A stretch of 64,000 nt of DNA, from the NCBI RefSeq assembly GCF_019711635.1, contig NZ_JAIGNT010000002.1:268649-332648 (forward strand). The letters are read 5' to 3'. Position 1 is the first letter of the stretch, and each line of letters starts with the position of its first letter. The notes under the pieces were generated by a model. That model did no database searches. It was not told where the DNA came from and saw nothing but the letters and a program-made list of their open reading frames with translations. A program made the translations under genes and the position numbers. This DNA comes from Qipengyuania huizhouensis. GTDB lineage: Bacteria > Pseudomonadota > Alphaproteobacteria > Sphingomonadales > Sphingomonadaceae. Of this stretch, positions 24,083 through 34,740 are shown in pieces.

Positions 24083-26284
24083 ATGAACACCTTCCTTCGC
24101 GTCGCCGCGACCGGCCTGCTTGTATCGACTTCCACCGCCGCTCTTGCGCAAGGGGCGCCGATCGTATTGCCCGGCGCTCCGGGAGAGGCGCCGCGTGTGA
24201 TCGACGAGGCGCAGGCAATCGCGCTTTCGGACACGCGCTATTCACCGGCCGACGTTGCCTTCATGCAGGGCATGATCGTCCACCACCAGCAGGCGGTGGA
24301 GATGGCCGATCTGGTCGAGGCGCGCACCAATAACGACGCGATCCTCAAGACCGCCGACCGCATCGGGGCGGGCCAGAACGACGAAATGAAGTTCATGCGC
24401 GAATGGCTCGAAGCGCGCGGCGAGCCGGTTGAAATGAGCCACGCCGGGCATCAGGGCCACAGCAGCCACCACGCTATGATGGGCATGGCCACTGCGGAGC
24501 AAATGGCGGCGCTCGCCGCGGCCAATGGGACCGAGTTCGACCGTCTGTTCCTCCAGCTGATGATCGCCCATCACAAAGGTGCGCTCGACATGGTCGAACG
24601 CCTGCACGATGCGCCGGGCAGCGCCTACGAGCCGGTGATGTTCGAATTCACCAACGAGGTGGTGAGCGACCAGCAGGCCGAGATCGACCGGATGAACGTG
24701 GTCCTCGCCGAACTCTCCACCGATCCGCGTGCCACGCTTGCGGCGGGCTTCCGCGATGCGGAGCAGGCGATCTCCAACCTCCGCCTGGTCGCGGCCCAGC
24801 CCAAGCCGACCGGCTTCTTCGATCCCGAGAACCCGGCCCAGCTGCAACCGCTGATCGAAAAGGACGAGGACGAAGAGAAGCCCTCCGGCACCGAAGCGGA
24901 CGGCGAGGAAGAGGAAGAAAAGCCACAATTCGGCAAGCGTGGATCGCTGCTCAGCTTCGCCAATACCGATATCGCCTTCTCGGGCGATCTCATGGTCGCG
25001 GGCAATTATCACGGCTTCAACGCCTATCGCCTCGGCGAAGACGGCGTGCCGCAGCTCGTTTCCTCGATCGTCTGCCCCGGCGGGCAGGGCGACGTCTCCA
25101 TCGTCGGCGATCTCCTGGTGATGAGCGTGCAGGACAGCCGCGCTCGTATCGATTGCGGCCTCGAGGGCGTGACCGGCAAAGTCAGCGAAGATCGCTTCCG
25201 CGGCCTGCGCATCTTCGATATTTCGGACATCACCCGCCCGCGCCAGGTCGGTCTCGTCCAGACCTGCCGCGGCAGCCACACCCACTCCATCGTGAGCTCC
25301 GACGCCGACCGGATCGTGCTCTACAATTCCGGCACCTCCTACGTCCGCGACAATGAGGAACTGGCAGGCTGTTTCGACACGGCGGGTGACGAGACCGCGC
25401 TGTTCAGCATCGACGTCGTCGAGATCCCCGTCGCCAATCCGGCGGCTGCGCGCATCGTCGACAGCCCGCGGGTCTTCGCGCGCGACGGCCAGATCGCCGG
25501 CCTCTGGCGCGGCGGCGATCATGGCGACGGCACGCAGGATACGAATGTCACCAACCAGTGCCACGACATCACCGTCTTCCCGGCAAAGAACCTCGCGGCG
25601 GGCGCGTGCTCGGGCAATGGCATCATCCTCGACATTTCGGACCCGATGAAGCCGGTCCGGATCGACGACGTGACCGACAAGGGCTTTGCCTACTGGCACT
25701 CGGCTACTTTCAACAACGATGGCACCAAGGTCCTCTTCACTGACGAATGGGGCGGCGGCGGACGTCCTCGTTGCCAGGCGGGCGATCCCACCAACTGGGG
25801 CGCCGACGCCTTCTATGCCATCGAGGACGGCAAGCTGAGCTATCGCGGGATGTACAAGCTGCCCGCGCCGCAGGGCGACAAGGAGAACTGCGTCGCACAC
25901 AACGGCTCGATCATCCCGGTTCCGGGCCGCGATATCTTCGTGCAGGCGTGGTATCAGGGCGGCATTTCGGTGATCGATTTCACCGATGCGTCCAATCCGG
26001 TCGAGATCGCCTATTTCGACCGCGGCCCGGTGGACGAGGACCAGCTCGTCACCGGCGGCTACTGGAGCGCCTATTGGTACGACGGCCGCATCTACGCGAC
26101 CGAGATCAGCCGCGGTCTGGATGTGTTCGCGCTGGAGCCGAGCGAGTTCCTGACCCCCGAGGAAATTGCCGCCGCCGAAGCAGCGCAATACCCGGGCAAT
26201 GTCTTCAACCCGCAGACCCAGACGCAGGTGACCTGGCCTGAAGACGTGATCGCGGCTGCCGAGGCGAGCCGCAAGGGCGGCTAG
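24083..26284 (+). CDS. DUF305-LVIVD repeat fusion protein, periplasmic
   Basis: Exported 733-residue protein with a signal peptide cleaved after about TAALA. Residues ~50-215 hold two DUF305 (ferritin-like, CopM-type) modules with FMQGMIVHHQQAVEMADLV and FLQLMIAHHKGALDMVERL, helices rich in His and Met that can bind copper or other metals; HAGHQGHSSHH lies between them. An acidic linker (~265-285) leads to a beta-propeller of LVIVD repeats (LRIFDISDITRPRQVGLV; GIILDISDPMKPVRI; ISVIDFTDASNPVEIAYF) with several Cys. Start ATG at 24083 follows TGGGGA. A metal-handling or surface role is likely. The combination is unusual. Confidence 0.87.
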   Translation: MNTFLRVAATGLLVSTSTAALAQGAPIVLPGAPGEAPRVIDEAQAIALSDTRYSPADVAFMQGMIVHHQQAVEMADLVEARTNNDAILKTADRIGAGQNDEMKFMREWLEARGEPVEMSHAGHQGHSSHHAMMGMATAEQMAALAAANGTEFDRLFLQLMIAHHKGALDMVERLHDAPGSAYEPVMFEFTNEVVSDQQAEIDRMNVVLAELSTDPRATLAAGFRDAEQAISNLRLVAAQPKPTGFFDPENPAQLQPLIEKDEDEEKPSGTEADGEEEEEKPQFGKRGSLLSFANTDIAFSGDLMVAGNYHGFNAYRLGEDGVPQLVSSIVCPGGQGDVSIVGDLLVMSVQDSRARIDCGLEGVTGKVSEDRFRGLRIFDISDITRPRQVGLVQTCRGSHTHSIVSSDADRIVLYNSGTSYVRDNEELAGCFDTAGDETALFSIDVVEIPVANPAAARIVDSPRVFARDGQIAGLWRGGDHGDGTQDTNVTNQCHDITVFPAKNLAAGACSGNGIILDISDPMKPVRIDDVTDKGFAYWHSATFNNDGTKVLFTDEWGGGGRPRCQAGDPTNWGADAFYAIEDGKLSYRGMYKLPAPQGDKENCVAHNGSIIPVPGRDIFVQAWYQGGISVIDFTDASNPVEIAYFDRGPVDEDQLVTGGYWSAYWYDGRIYATEISRGLDVFALEPSEFLTPEEIAAAEAAQYPGNVFNPQTQTQVTWPEDVIAAAEASRKGG

Positions 26285-26344
26285 GTCCCGGCGCGGGAGG
26301 GGCGTCACTTCGCCACTTCACACTGAGTGCTCACAGCACAAGAA

Positions 26345-26374
26345 AAGGCCCGGCGGATCGCTCCGCCGGGCCTT
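26345..26374. terminator. Bidirectional terminator between the LVIVD gene and groEL
   Basis: AAGGCCCGGCGGA-TCGC-TCCGCCGGGCCTT, a perfect 13-bp stem. The A-run on the left provides a T-run for groEL transcripts on the - strand; TTCGTGTTTT follows on the + strand. Confidence 0.85.
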
Positions 26375-26408
26375 CGTGTTTTCTAGCCGTTCGGCTGGTC
26401 GGTAAGGC

Positions 26409-28076
<1,668 letters not shown>

Positions 28077-28107
28077 TTAGGCGAAGAAATGCGAAAGGGG
28101 TGGGCGA

Positions 28108-28395
28108 TCAGCCCATGATCCCCATGATGTCGCTTTCCTTCATGATAAGCAGGTCTTCACCGTCGAGCTTGATCTCGGTGCCCGACCACTTGCCGAACAG
28201 CACGCGGTCGCCGGCCTTGACGTCGAGCGGGGTTACGGTGCCGTCTTCGGCCCGGGCGCCTGAACCGACAGCGATGATTTCGCCTTCGCTCGGCTTTTCC
28301 TTGGCGCTGTCGGGAATGATGATCCCGCCGGCGGTCTTTTCTTCTGCTTCGATGCGGCGCACGAGCACGCGGTCGTGCAGCGGACGAAATGCCAT
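28108..28395 (-). CDS. groES: Co-chaperonin GroES (10 kDa)
   Basis: Lid of the GroEL chamber, 95 residues. Starts at the ATG giving [20 protein letters not shown]; earlier in-frame codons belong to the leader. The mobile loop ([18 protein letters not shown]) and [19 protein letters not shown] are normal. Promoter and CIRCE operator lie upstream, so heat-shock control through HrcA is expected. Confidence 0.97.
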   Translation of the reverse strand: MAFRPLHDRVLVRRIEAEEKTAGGIIIPDSAKEKPSEGEIIAVGSGARAEDGTVTPLDVKAGDRVLFGKWSGTEIKLDGEDLLIMKESDIMGIMG

Positions 28396-28429
28396 GTTGA
28401 TGACCTTTCTCATAAGGTTGGATCTGGTG

Positions 28430-28456
28430 TTGGCACTCCCACGTCGAGAGTGCCAG
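28430..28456. promoter_or_regulatory. CIRCE operator (HrcA binding site)
   Basis: TTGGCACTC-N9-GAGTGCCAG, matching the CIRCE consensus TTAGCACTC-N9-GAGTGCTAA at all but a few outer bases. It lies 35 bp upstream of groES and just after the promoter. Confidence 0.93.
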
Positions 28457-28463
28457 CGCACCG

Positions 28464-28492
28464 CATTTGGGTGTGCGCCTGCACAGAGTCAA
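28464..28492 (-). promoter_or_regulatory. groESL promoter
   Basis: On the - strand: TTGACT (-35, 28487-28492), a 17-base spacer and CAAATG (-10, 28464-28469), directly upstream of CIRCE. Confidence 0.6.
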
Positions 28493-28614
28493 CGGGAGGC
28501 TTCACAAAAATTTCTGCGCCGAGGGCGAGGCGGTGCCCGGGGTGGCCAGAGCGAGAGCTTCTCTCTATCGCGCCGCTGAATCCCGCCATTTCGCCTATGA
28601 CAGGAGCGACCAGA

Positions 28615-29448
28615 ATGCAAACCGATCAGACCGTCTCGGCCCTTACCATCCCGGAACAGATTTTTCTTTGGCTGCGGCTGAACATGATCGAGATCGCCGG
28701 GGCCTTTGCGGTGCTGGTGATCGGCCTGCTGGTCGCAGGACTGATTTCGAACTGGGTAGAAAAGGCACTTAGCCGCTCTCCCCGGTTCGAACCGACTGTG
28801 GCGAATTTCCTGTCCAACGTGGTCAAATATGCGCTGTGGGCGCTGGTACTGGTAACGGTGCTCGCCCAGTTCGGGGTGGAGACCACGAGCATCCTCGCCG
28901 CGCTCGGCGGCCTGGCGCTGGCCGTGGGGCTCGCCCTGCAGGGCACACTCAGCAATGTTGCCTCCGGCGTGATGATCCTCGTGCAGAAGCCGTTCAAGGT
29001 GGGCGAGGGGATTACCACCGGCTCGGTGACCGGCACGGTGCAGCAGATCGGGCTGTTCACCACCGAGCTGAAACAGTTCGACGGGCTCTTCGTGATGGTG
29101 CCCAACTCCGAACTGTGGAACCAGGCGATCGTCAATTTCAATCGCCACCCGATCCGCCGGTTCGAGCTGATCGTGGGCATCGCCTATTCCGACAGCATGG
29201 AGCAGGCGCGCAAGGAATTGCTGGCCCTGGCAGAGGCAGACGAAAGGGTGCTGGACGATCCCGCGCCGCAAGCTTTCGTAAGCTCGCTCGATGACAGCTC
29301 GGTCGGTATCGGCCTGCGCGTCTGGTGCGTCACGAGCGATTACCTGACGCTGACCTGGGACCTGACCGAGGCGGCGAAAGCGCGCTTCGACCAGGTCGGT
29401 CTCTCCATCCCCTTCCCGCAGCGCGAGGTCATCCAGCGGGCAGCGTGA
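28615..29448 (+). CDS. mscS: Small-conductance mechanosensitive channel, MscS family
   Basis: Compact MscS-type channel of 277 residues. ATG at 28615 follows AGGAG at good spacing. Three membrane helices: ~22-45, ~62-85 and the pore-lining helix ~92-118 (ILAALGGLALAVGLALQGTL), whose Gly/Ala pattern is typical of MscS TM3. Then the beta domain (VGEGITTGSVTGTVQQIG and FVMVPNSELWNQAIVNF) and an alpha/beta C-terminal domain. Divergent from groESL, and convergent with the MATE gene, whose end is one base away. Confidence 0.93.
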   Translation: MQTDQTVSALTIPEQIFLWLRLNMIEIAGAFAVLVIGLLVAGLISNWVEKALSRSPRFEPTVANFLSNVVKYALWALVLVTVLAQFGVETTSILAALGGLALAVGLALQGTLSNVASGVMILVQKPFKVGEGITTGSVTGTVQQIGLFTTELKQFDGLFVMVPNSELWNQAIVNFNRHPIRRFELIVGIAYSDSMEQARKELLALAEADERVLDDPAPQAFVSSLDDSSVGIGLRVWCVTSDYLTLTWDLTEAAKARFDQVGLSIPFPQREVIQRAA

Positions 29449-29449
29449 A

Positions 29450-30862
29450 TTACCGGCTGGCGGGGCGCAGGGTTAGGCCCAGCGCCTCGCGCCGGTGCCA
29501 GCGCCATCCGAGCAGCGCGGCGGCGACGATGAGCCCGGTCGCAAGACCGATCCAGATGCCGACCCCTTCGAGCGGTGTGGCAAAGCCCAATACCAGCGCG
29601 GTGCCGATGCCCGGCACCCAATAGGCGAAGCCGGCGATCCACATTGGGATGCGCGTGTCCTGCAGGCCGCGTAGCGCGCCTGCTGCGACCGCCTGCATGC
29701 CGTCAAACAGCTGGAAGGCGGCAGCGATCACGATATAGGTCAGCGCAAAGCCGACCAGCGGGGCATTCTTCGGATCCCACGGATCGATATAGATCGCGAG
29801 CAGGTATTCAGGCGCGATGATCATCGCCAGCGCGGTAATCGCCATGAAGCCCGTACCGATCACGATCGCGCTCCAGCCCGCGCGCTTCATACCCTCGGAA
29901 TCGCGCGCGCCGTAGAAATAGCCCACCCGGATCGTGGCCGCCTGCCCGACCCCGAAAGGCACCTGGAAGGCGAGCGCGGCGATTTGCAGCGCAACGGTGT
30001 GCGCGGCCAGCTGTGTCGCGCCGATATTGCCCATCAGGAAAGCGGCAGCGCCGAAGATCCCCGCTTCGGCCGTGATCGTCAGCGCGATCGGCGTACCGAC
30101 GCGGGTGATGTGCCACAGGCGCTGCCAGTCCGGCGACCACCAGCGGCCGAAGATATGGTAGCGGTGGAGCCGCGGATCGAGCCGGATGGCGACGATATAG
30201 GCAGTCAGCGTGGTGAGCGTGGTGATGATTGTCGCCACAGCCGCACCCTTCAGCCCAAGTTCGGGCGCGCCGAAATTACCGAAGATGAAGGCATAATTCG
30301 CCAGCGCGTTCACGAAGATGCCGGCCGCCGTAATTGCGGTGGCGAAGATCGGCCGGTCGAGCGTCGAAACGAAACTGCGCAGCACATTGTTGAACAGCAT
30401 CGGCACGAGGCTGAGCACCAGCAGCGTATTGTATCCGAGCGCCATGGCGATGATCTGCGGTTCCTGCCCGGTCACGCGCATCAGCGGGCCGAGCAGCAGG
30501 CACAGGCCGATCCCTGCCACGCCCGAAATCACCGAAAGCCACAGCGCCATCCGCACCGAACGGCGCACGGGCCGCAGCGCCGGTGCGCGCTCCCCCAGTT
30601 CCGCCGCCGCGACCGCGGCGACGGCACCCGTCAATCCCGACAGCGCCCAAAGGACCAGCCCGAAGAGGGCTATGGCCAGCGCCGATGCGGCCAGCTGGTC
30701 CTCGCCCAGCCGCGCGATGAAGATCACGTCGATCGCATAGGTCAGCATCTGCAGCAGGTTCGCCGCCGCCAGCGGCCAGCTCAGCCGCAGGGTCGCGGCG
30801 ATTTCGCCGCGCCAGCCTTCTCTGCCGAGGGGCAGGGGCGTGGAGGAAGTTGTGGAACTCAT
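29450..30862 (-). CDS. MATE family multidrug/toxin efflux transporter
   Basis: Inner-membrane cation-coupled antiporter, 470 residues with about twelve membrane helices in two similar halves. MATE features include LAAANLLQMLTYAIDVIFIARLGEDQLAA at the N-terminus (quoted in part: LLQMLTYAIDVIFIARLG) and VPFGVGQAATIRVGYFYGA in the second half. NorM-like by length. Substrate cannot be predicted. No local regulator. Confidence 0.9.
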   Translation of the reverse strand: MSSTTSSTPLPLGREGWRGEIAATLRLSWPLAAANLLQMLTYAIDVIFIARLGEDQLAASALAIALFGLVLWALSGLTGAVAAVAAAELGERAPALRPVRRSVRMALWLSVISGVAGIGLCLLLGPLMRVTGQEPQIIAMALGYNTLLVLSLVPMLFNNVLRSFVSTLDRPIFATAITAAGIFVNALANYAFIFGNFGAPELGLKGAAVATIITTLTTLTAYIVAIRLDPRLHRYHIFGRWWSPDWQRLWHITRVGTPIALTITAEAGIFGAAAFLMGNIGATQLAAHTVALQIAALAFQVPFGVGQAATIRVGYFYGARDSEGMKRAGWSAIVIGTGFMAITALAMIIAPEYLLAIYIDPWDPKNAPLVGFALTYIVIAAAFQLFDGMQAVAAGALRGLQDTRIPMWIAGFAYWVPGIGTALVLGFATPLEGVGIWIGLATGLIVAAALLGWRWHRREALGLTLRPASR

Positions 30863-31111
30863 GGTCTTCCGCTCCCCCTCGATTCGGAAGAGCCGATCCG
30901 CTTAGGCGGATCGGTGCCGGACCTCAAACGCGGATTTCGTCCATCGGGCCACAGCGCTACGATTGCCGGATATTCCGACCTGCCCCGCCCGCTCGGCACA
31001 GCCTGGAATTTTGCGATTTGCGCCATGTGGCCAGTTGTGGGATGAAAGAGACGGTCGGCCTTCGGGAAACAATTCGGGTTTGCCGAAAAAACAATGAAAC
31101 GAGAGGTTCCG

Positions 31112-31795
31112 GTGAACGACAAGATGGATCTCGACCGCCGCCAGCCGCGTTTGGTCCTTCGGCTGCAAACGGGGGTAGGGCAGTCGGGCAAGGCGTTCGA
31201 CGCCGAAATCCTCAACCTCTCGCGCAATGGCATGCTGGTGCGAACCGAAGCGGAACTGTCGCTCGACGATCCGATCGCGGTCGTCCTGCCGAACAGCGGC
31301 GCCGTGCCTGCCAAGGTCGTCTGGTTTGCGGATGGCCTTTACGGTTGCAGCTTCCTCGAACCGATTTCCCAGGACGAAATGGACGCGGCCACTTATGTCG
31401 CTTCGAACGAGGATGATCCCGACCATCGCTATGGCGTAGATCATGAAACGCTCGGTAGCAGGATCAAGCGCCTGCGGGTGAGCAAGGGCCATACCATGCG
31501 CGGGCTGGCGCAGAAAGTCGGAGTAAGCAAGCCCACGCTATGGAAGTGGGAAGGCGACCAGGTTCGCCCGCGTCACGAGACGATGCAGAGACTGGCCGAA
31601 GAGCTGGGTGTGAGCGAGCTGGAACTGGTCTACGGGGCGCCGGGCCTGGGCAAGGCGATCGCGCTGGCCGAAGAGGATGCAGGCAGTGGCGGTTCGCTTG
31701 CGGACATCGTCCGGGCAAGCCGCAAGCGTATTGCCGATGCCGCCGGGGTCGAGGAAACCAGCGTCGAAATCCACATCAACTGGGACAGCGAATAG
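31112..31795 (+). CDS. PilZ domain-XRE helix-turn-helix fusion regulator
   Basis: About 227 residues from a GTG with GAGAGG upstream; an ATG at 31094 would add six residues but lacks a ribosome site. Residues ~5-100 form a PilZ domain with both cyclic-di-GMP motifs intact: RRQPR (RxxxR) and NLSRNG (N-x-S-x-x-G). Residues ~115-180 form an XRE/Cro HTH (LRVSKGHTMRGLAQKVGVSK, then LWKWEGDQVRPR). The tail is acidic. Such a protein could link c-di-GMP levels directly to transcription. It sits at the edge of the tad pilus and adhesin island, convergent with it, so these genes are candidate targets (inference). Confidence 0.85.
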   Translation: MNDKMDLDRRQPRLVLRLQTGVGQSGKAFDAEILNLSRNGMLVRTEAELSLDDPIAVVLPNSGAVPAKVVWFADGLYGCSFLEPISQDEMDAATYVASNEDDPDHRYGVDHETLGSRIKRLRVSKGHTMRGLAQKVGVSKPTLWKWEGDQVRPRHETMQRLAEELGVSELELVYGAPGLGKAIALAEEDAGSGGSLADIVRASRKRIADAAGVEETSVEIHINWDSE

Positions 31796-31811
31796 GCGCG
31801 CGCCTGCGCAA

Positions 31812-32513
31812 TCAGGGGCGCAGCACCAGCCGGTCGTGAATGGCATCGTACCGCAGGTCCAGCCCGGCGGTCCTGACCCGGTCCAGCGACAGGCGGCCGC
31901 TCTCACCGGCGGGTGGCAGATTTCCGGCCTTGTCAGCGGCCCCCAACCGCGCGAGTGCGGTGACCAGTTCGCCCCGGTCCACCTCGATCAGCGAACCGCC
32001 GATCAGGAAAATTGTCAGACCCGTGGCTTCGCCGCCTTCGGCAGCGATGGTCTTGGGCACGCCGACGCCCCCGTTGACCGATGAAACACCCTCGGTGAGG
32101 CTGTATCCGATCGGAAGCACCCCGTTCGCATCGGGCCTGGCGTAATTCGCGCGCCGCTGGTCGCGCTGGCTCTGCGGCGATCCCGCAGACTTGGCAGCAG
32201 AGGCCGCTGCGATGCGGACAGGGGCGATCTCGTCTTCCCCGGCGACATCCGCCCCTGCATCTGTGACCGCCGCGTCCGGTGCGGCAGGAGCAGGCACCGG
32301 GAACTCGTGCCCGAAATGCACCACGCGTTCTTCCGGTACGCTGGAAAGCGAGACGCGCACGACTGCCCCGCTGTCGTTGCCGCTTCCGTCAGGCCGCATG
32401 CTCCATGCGAAGAGGAGAATGCAGGCGAAGGTGGCGAGCAGGACGATGGCGCGTGAAAATCGTCGGGGAGGTACGGGCACCAGCTTCCCATCGTCCGGAC
32501 GCATCTGGATCAT
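31812..32513 (-). CDS. Membrane-anchored protein of unknown function at the end of the tad operon
   Basis: 233 residues, not recognised. A cytoplasmic N-terminus of ~20 residues is followed by one membrane helix (RAIVLLATFACILLFAWS), a Pro/Ala-rich periplasmic linker and a small C-terminal domain from ~130 (PIGYSLTEGVSSVNGGVGVP; LTIFLIGGSLIEVDRGELV). The layout recalls GspC-like assembly factors of type II systems. Its start overlaps the prepilin peptidase stop by four bases, so it is translated with the tad genes. Confidence 0.7.
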   Translation of the reverse strand: MIQMRPDDGKLVPVPPRRFSRAIVLLATFACILLFAWSMRPDGSGNDSGAVVRVSLSSVPEERVVHFGHEFPVPAPAAPDAAVTDAGADVAGEDEIAPVRIAAASAAKSAGSPQSQRDQRRANYARPDANGVLPIGYSLTEGVSSVNGGVGVPKTIAAEGGEATGLTIFLIGGSLIEVDRGELVTALARLGAADKAGNLPPAGESGRLSLDRVRTAGLDLRYDAIHDRLVLRP

Positions 32514-32971
32514 CGCGACATCCAGAATGCGTAACCGACCGCGCCGATCGCAATTGCAACTCCGTAGGGAAGCTTGGCAAAATCGCCCTTAAGGCGCTTT
32601 TTCAGCCCCGTTGCGTGCTTGAGGGTCAGCCAGGATACGGCGAGGAAAAAGCCGGCAAAGGTGATCGCCACGAACAGGCCGAGCATTTCCCACAAGGGGT
32701 AGAAGGAGGCCACCGCCGCGTAGAACTTGCCGTCACCGCCACCGAAAATACCCGCCATGAAAAGCAGGTACCCGACCATCAGGGCGAGCGCGGCGTGCGC
32801 GAAATGCAGGCCCAGCGCGCTCCAGCCGCCCATGGTGAAGGCGAATCCGAGACCGGTCACCAGCATCACCAGGCAGAGGATATTCGGCAAGCGCCGCGTG
32901 AACGCGTCCAGCCCAGCGCCGATGGCGGCGAGGGCACCCAGCGCGCCGAGCCAGAGTGTGATCACGCCCAC
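32510..32971 (-). CDS. cpaA: A24 family prepilin peptidase (CpaA/TadV-like)
   Basis: Inner-membrane aspartic protease that cleaves Flp and TadE-type prepilins. 153 residues, GTG start. Both catalytic Asp motifs are present: LDAFTRRLPN and the FGGGDGK loop (GxGD type). Five to six membrane helices, and no methylase domain, as usual for Tad systems. Its likely substrates, the Flp pilin (43719-43898) and two TadE-like proteins, are encoded upstream. Confidence 0.93.
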   Translation of the reverse strand: MGVITLWLGALGALAAIGAGLDAFTRRLPNILCLVMLVTGLGFAFTMGGWSALGLHFAHAALALMVGYLLFMAGIFGGGDGKFYAAVASFYPLWEMLGLFVAITFAGFFLAVSWLTLKHATGLKKRLKGDFAKLPYGVAIAIGAVGYAFWMSR

Positions 32972-32979
32972 CGCGGGGC

Positions 32980-33765
32980 CTAGTTCTTGTCGGGCGCGGC
33001 CGGGCGCGGAGCCAGTCTGACGCGCAGCGGATAGTTGCCGGCAGTCGCCGACTGGCCGATACGGACACGCGGCGGCGCGGCATCATTCGCAGTGCGCAGC
33101 ACGATCTCCGCCGGACGGGCGGCACCTGCCGGCTGCCGCAATTCGCCACTCGACAGGCGCACGCGTGATGGCGCGGAATTCGCCGCCTGCGTCTGAGAAG
33201 CCGATACCGGTCCCCCGACGCTTACACGCTGCGAACGGGCCGCATTCGAAATGGTGATCCGGTGGGTTTCCCCGCCGCTCATGACCATCCGTTCGTCGGT
33301 CACCGGTTCGGCGGGTAAGACCGGATCGTTCTGCGCCAGTTCGGCCAGCGTTTCGCGCGCCCTTTCACGCTGTGCATACAGCAGGCGGCTGTCGCGGGCG
33401 AGATCGCTGCGGTAGAACCGATCGAGATTGGCGGCAAACCGCTCGTTATCCGCATCGACGCGGGTCGCCGCGACGAAATAGCGTTCGGCGAGATCTGCCC
33501 GGCCAAGCTTGGCGTAAGCGACCCCCAGCGCGTTGAGCGCATCTCCGCTGGTCTGCGGATTGAGCGCGGCGCGGTGGAGCGGGGCTAGTGCATTGCCGGT
33601 GCGGCCTGCACGCAGGTGTTCGCGGCCTTCCTCGAGATCGGCGGGTCCGATGGCATATTGCGGAGCCGAGGAATGGCGCGAGAAATCGAACGCCTGGATG
33701 AAATTCTGGCAGCCCCCCAGGCTGGCGGCGAGCGCAACGAGCGCAAGTGTGGATGCAGGTTTCAT
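32980..33765 (-). CDS. TPR-containing lipoprotein (TadD-like)
   Basis: Predicted pilotin-like lipoprotein, 261 residues. Lipobox LAASLGGCQN (Cys near 19). Residues ~40-125 hold TPR-type helices (ALNALGVAYAKLGRADLAERYF); the C-terminal half is low in complexity, with two similar stretches (SAPSRVRLSSGEL and APPRVRIGQSATAG). TadD helps secretin assembly in other Tad systems. Two bases after tadC, in the operon. Confidence 0.82.
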   Translation of the reverse strand: MKPASTLALVALAASLGGCQNFIQAFDFSRHSSAPQYAIGPADLEEGREHLRAGRTGNALAPLHRAALNPQTSGDALNALGVAYAKLGRADLAERYFVAATRVDADNERFAANLDRFYRSDLARDSRLLYAQRERARETLAELAQNDPVLPAEPVTDERMVMSGGETHRITISNAARSQRVSVGGPVSASQTQAANSAPSRVRLSSGELRQPAGAARPAEIVLRTANDAAPPRVRIGQSATAGNYPLRVRLAPRPAAPDKN

Positions 33766-33767
33766 GA

Positions 33768-34739
33768 TTATCCTCCTGTCATTGCTGGCATAATTTCACG
33801 CACAACTCCGACGGCAGCGGGTAGAATGAGAACGCCGATCATCGTGGGCAACATGCAGGTCACCAGCGGTATCGAAATAAGCACCGGCAGCCGATGCGCC
33901 TTCTCTTCTGCGCGCATCCGTCGCGCCTCGCGCATTTCCAACGCATAGACCCTGAGCGTGCTGGAAATGCTCGTACCCAGCTTGTCGGACTGGATCAGCA
34001 GCGTCGCGAAGGACCGGATTTCATCGACCCCCGCGTTCTCGCCCATCCGCCGCATGGCATCTTCCCGCGAAGCGCCGGCCCGCATCATCAGCGTGGTTTC
34101 GGTGAACAGCTCCGATACCAGCGGATGGGTCGTCGCGATCTCGCGGCCCACCCGGTCCAAAGCGGATTCAAGGCCGAGACCGGCTTCGACGCAGACCAGC
34201 AGCAGGTCGAGCGAGTCGGGAAAGCCGTTGATGATCTCGTTCTTGCGCCGATCCGCCTTCGCCTGGACGAACAGATACGGAAGGTAGAACCCGAAAAGCG
34301 CGCAGATCGCGGAGATGATATAGATTTGCACGATTCCCGGCGGTTCGGGATCGGTGACGACACCCAGCAGGTAAAATCCCGGAAAGGCGAACACCAGCAC
34401 AATCCGGACCAGCGTATAAAGCCGGGGTGCGGAGCTGCTGCGATAGCCGGCGGCCTTCAGCAGCTTTTGCAGCTTGTCGTCCTCGGTATCGGTCAGCTTG
34501 ATGCCGGAAGATTCGATCGATTGCGCGATCTGCGCCCAGCGGCTCTCGCTTTCCCGCTCGAGCACGTTGTTCTCGAATTCGATGCTGTTTTCGCGGCCGA
34601 GCCGGGCGATCTGGTTTCCCAGTACCCGGCGCTTGGCAGCCCAGTTGACCGCAATCAGCACCACGCCCACCGCGACGGCGAAAATGATCGCCAGGATCAG
34701 TATGCGTACAAGCCAGTTCGAGATCGCGAGTTCGAGCAT
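33768..34739 (-). CDS. tadC: Tad pilus inner-membrane protein TadC (T2SS F family)
   Basis: Platform protein of the Flp pilus machine, 323 residues. N-terminal membrane helix (LVRILILAIIFAVAVGVVL), central helices, the T2SSF domain (FPDSLDLLLVCVEAGLGLES; REDAMRRMGENAGVDEI) and a last helix near the C-terminus. It follows tadB by one base. TadB and TadC work together with the CpaF ATPase. Confidence 0.95.
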   Translation of the reverse strand: MLELAISNWLVRILILAIIFAVAVGVVLIAVNWAAKRRVLGNQIARLGRENSIEFENNVLERESESRWAQIAQSIESSGIKLTDTEDDKLQKLLKAAGYRSSSAPRLYTLVRIVLVFAFPGFYLLGVVTDPEPPGIVQIYIISAICALFGFYLPYLFVQAKADRRKNEIINGFPDSLDLLLVCVEAGLGLESALDRVGREIATTHPLVSELFTETTLMMRAGASREDAMRRMGENAGVDEIRSFATLLIQSDKLGTSISSTLRVYALEMREARRMRAEEKAHRLPVLISIPLVTCMLPTMIGVLILPAAVGVVREIMPAMTGG

Positions 34740-34740
34740 A

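Noticed and set aside
24242..26308. Open frame of ~690 codons antisense to the DUF305-LVIVD gene
   Set aside because: Mirror frame of a high-GC gene; the + strand has signal peptide, domains and ribosome site.
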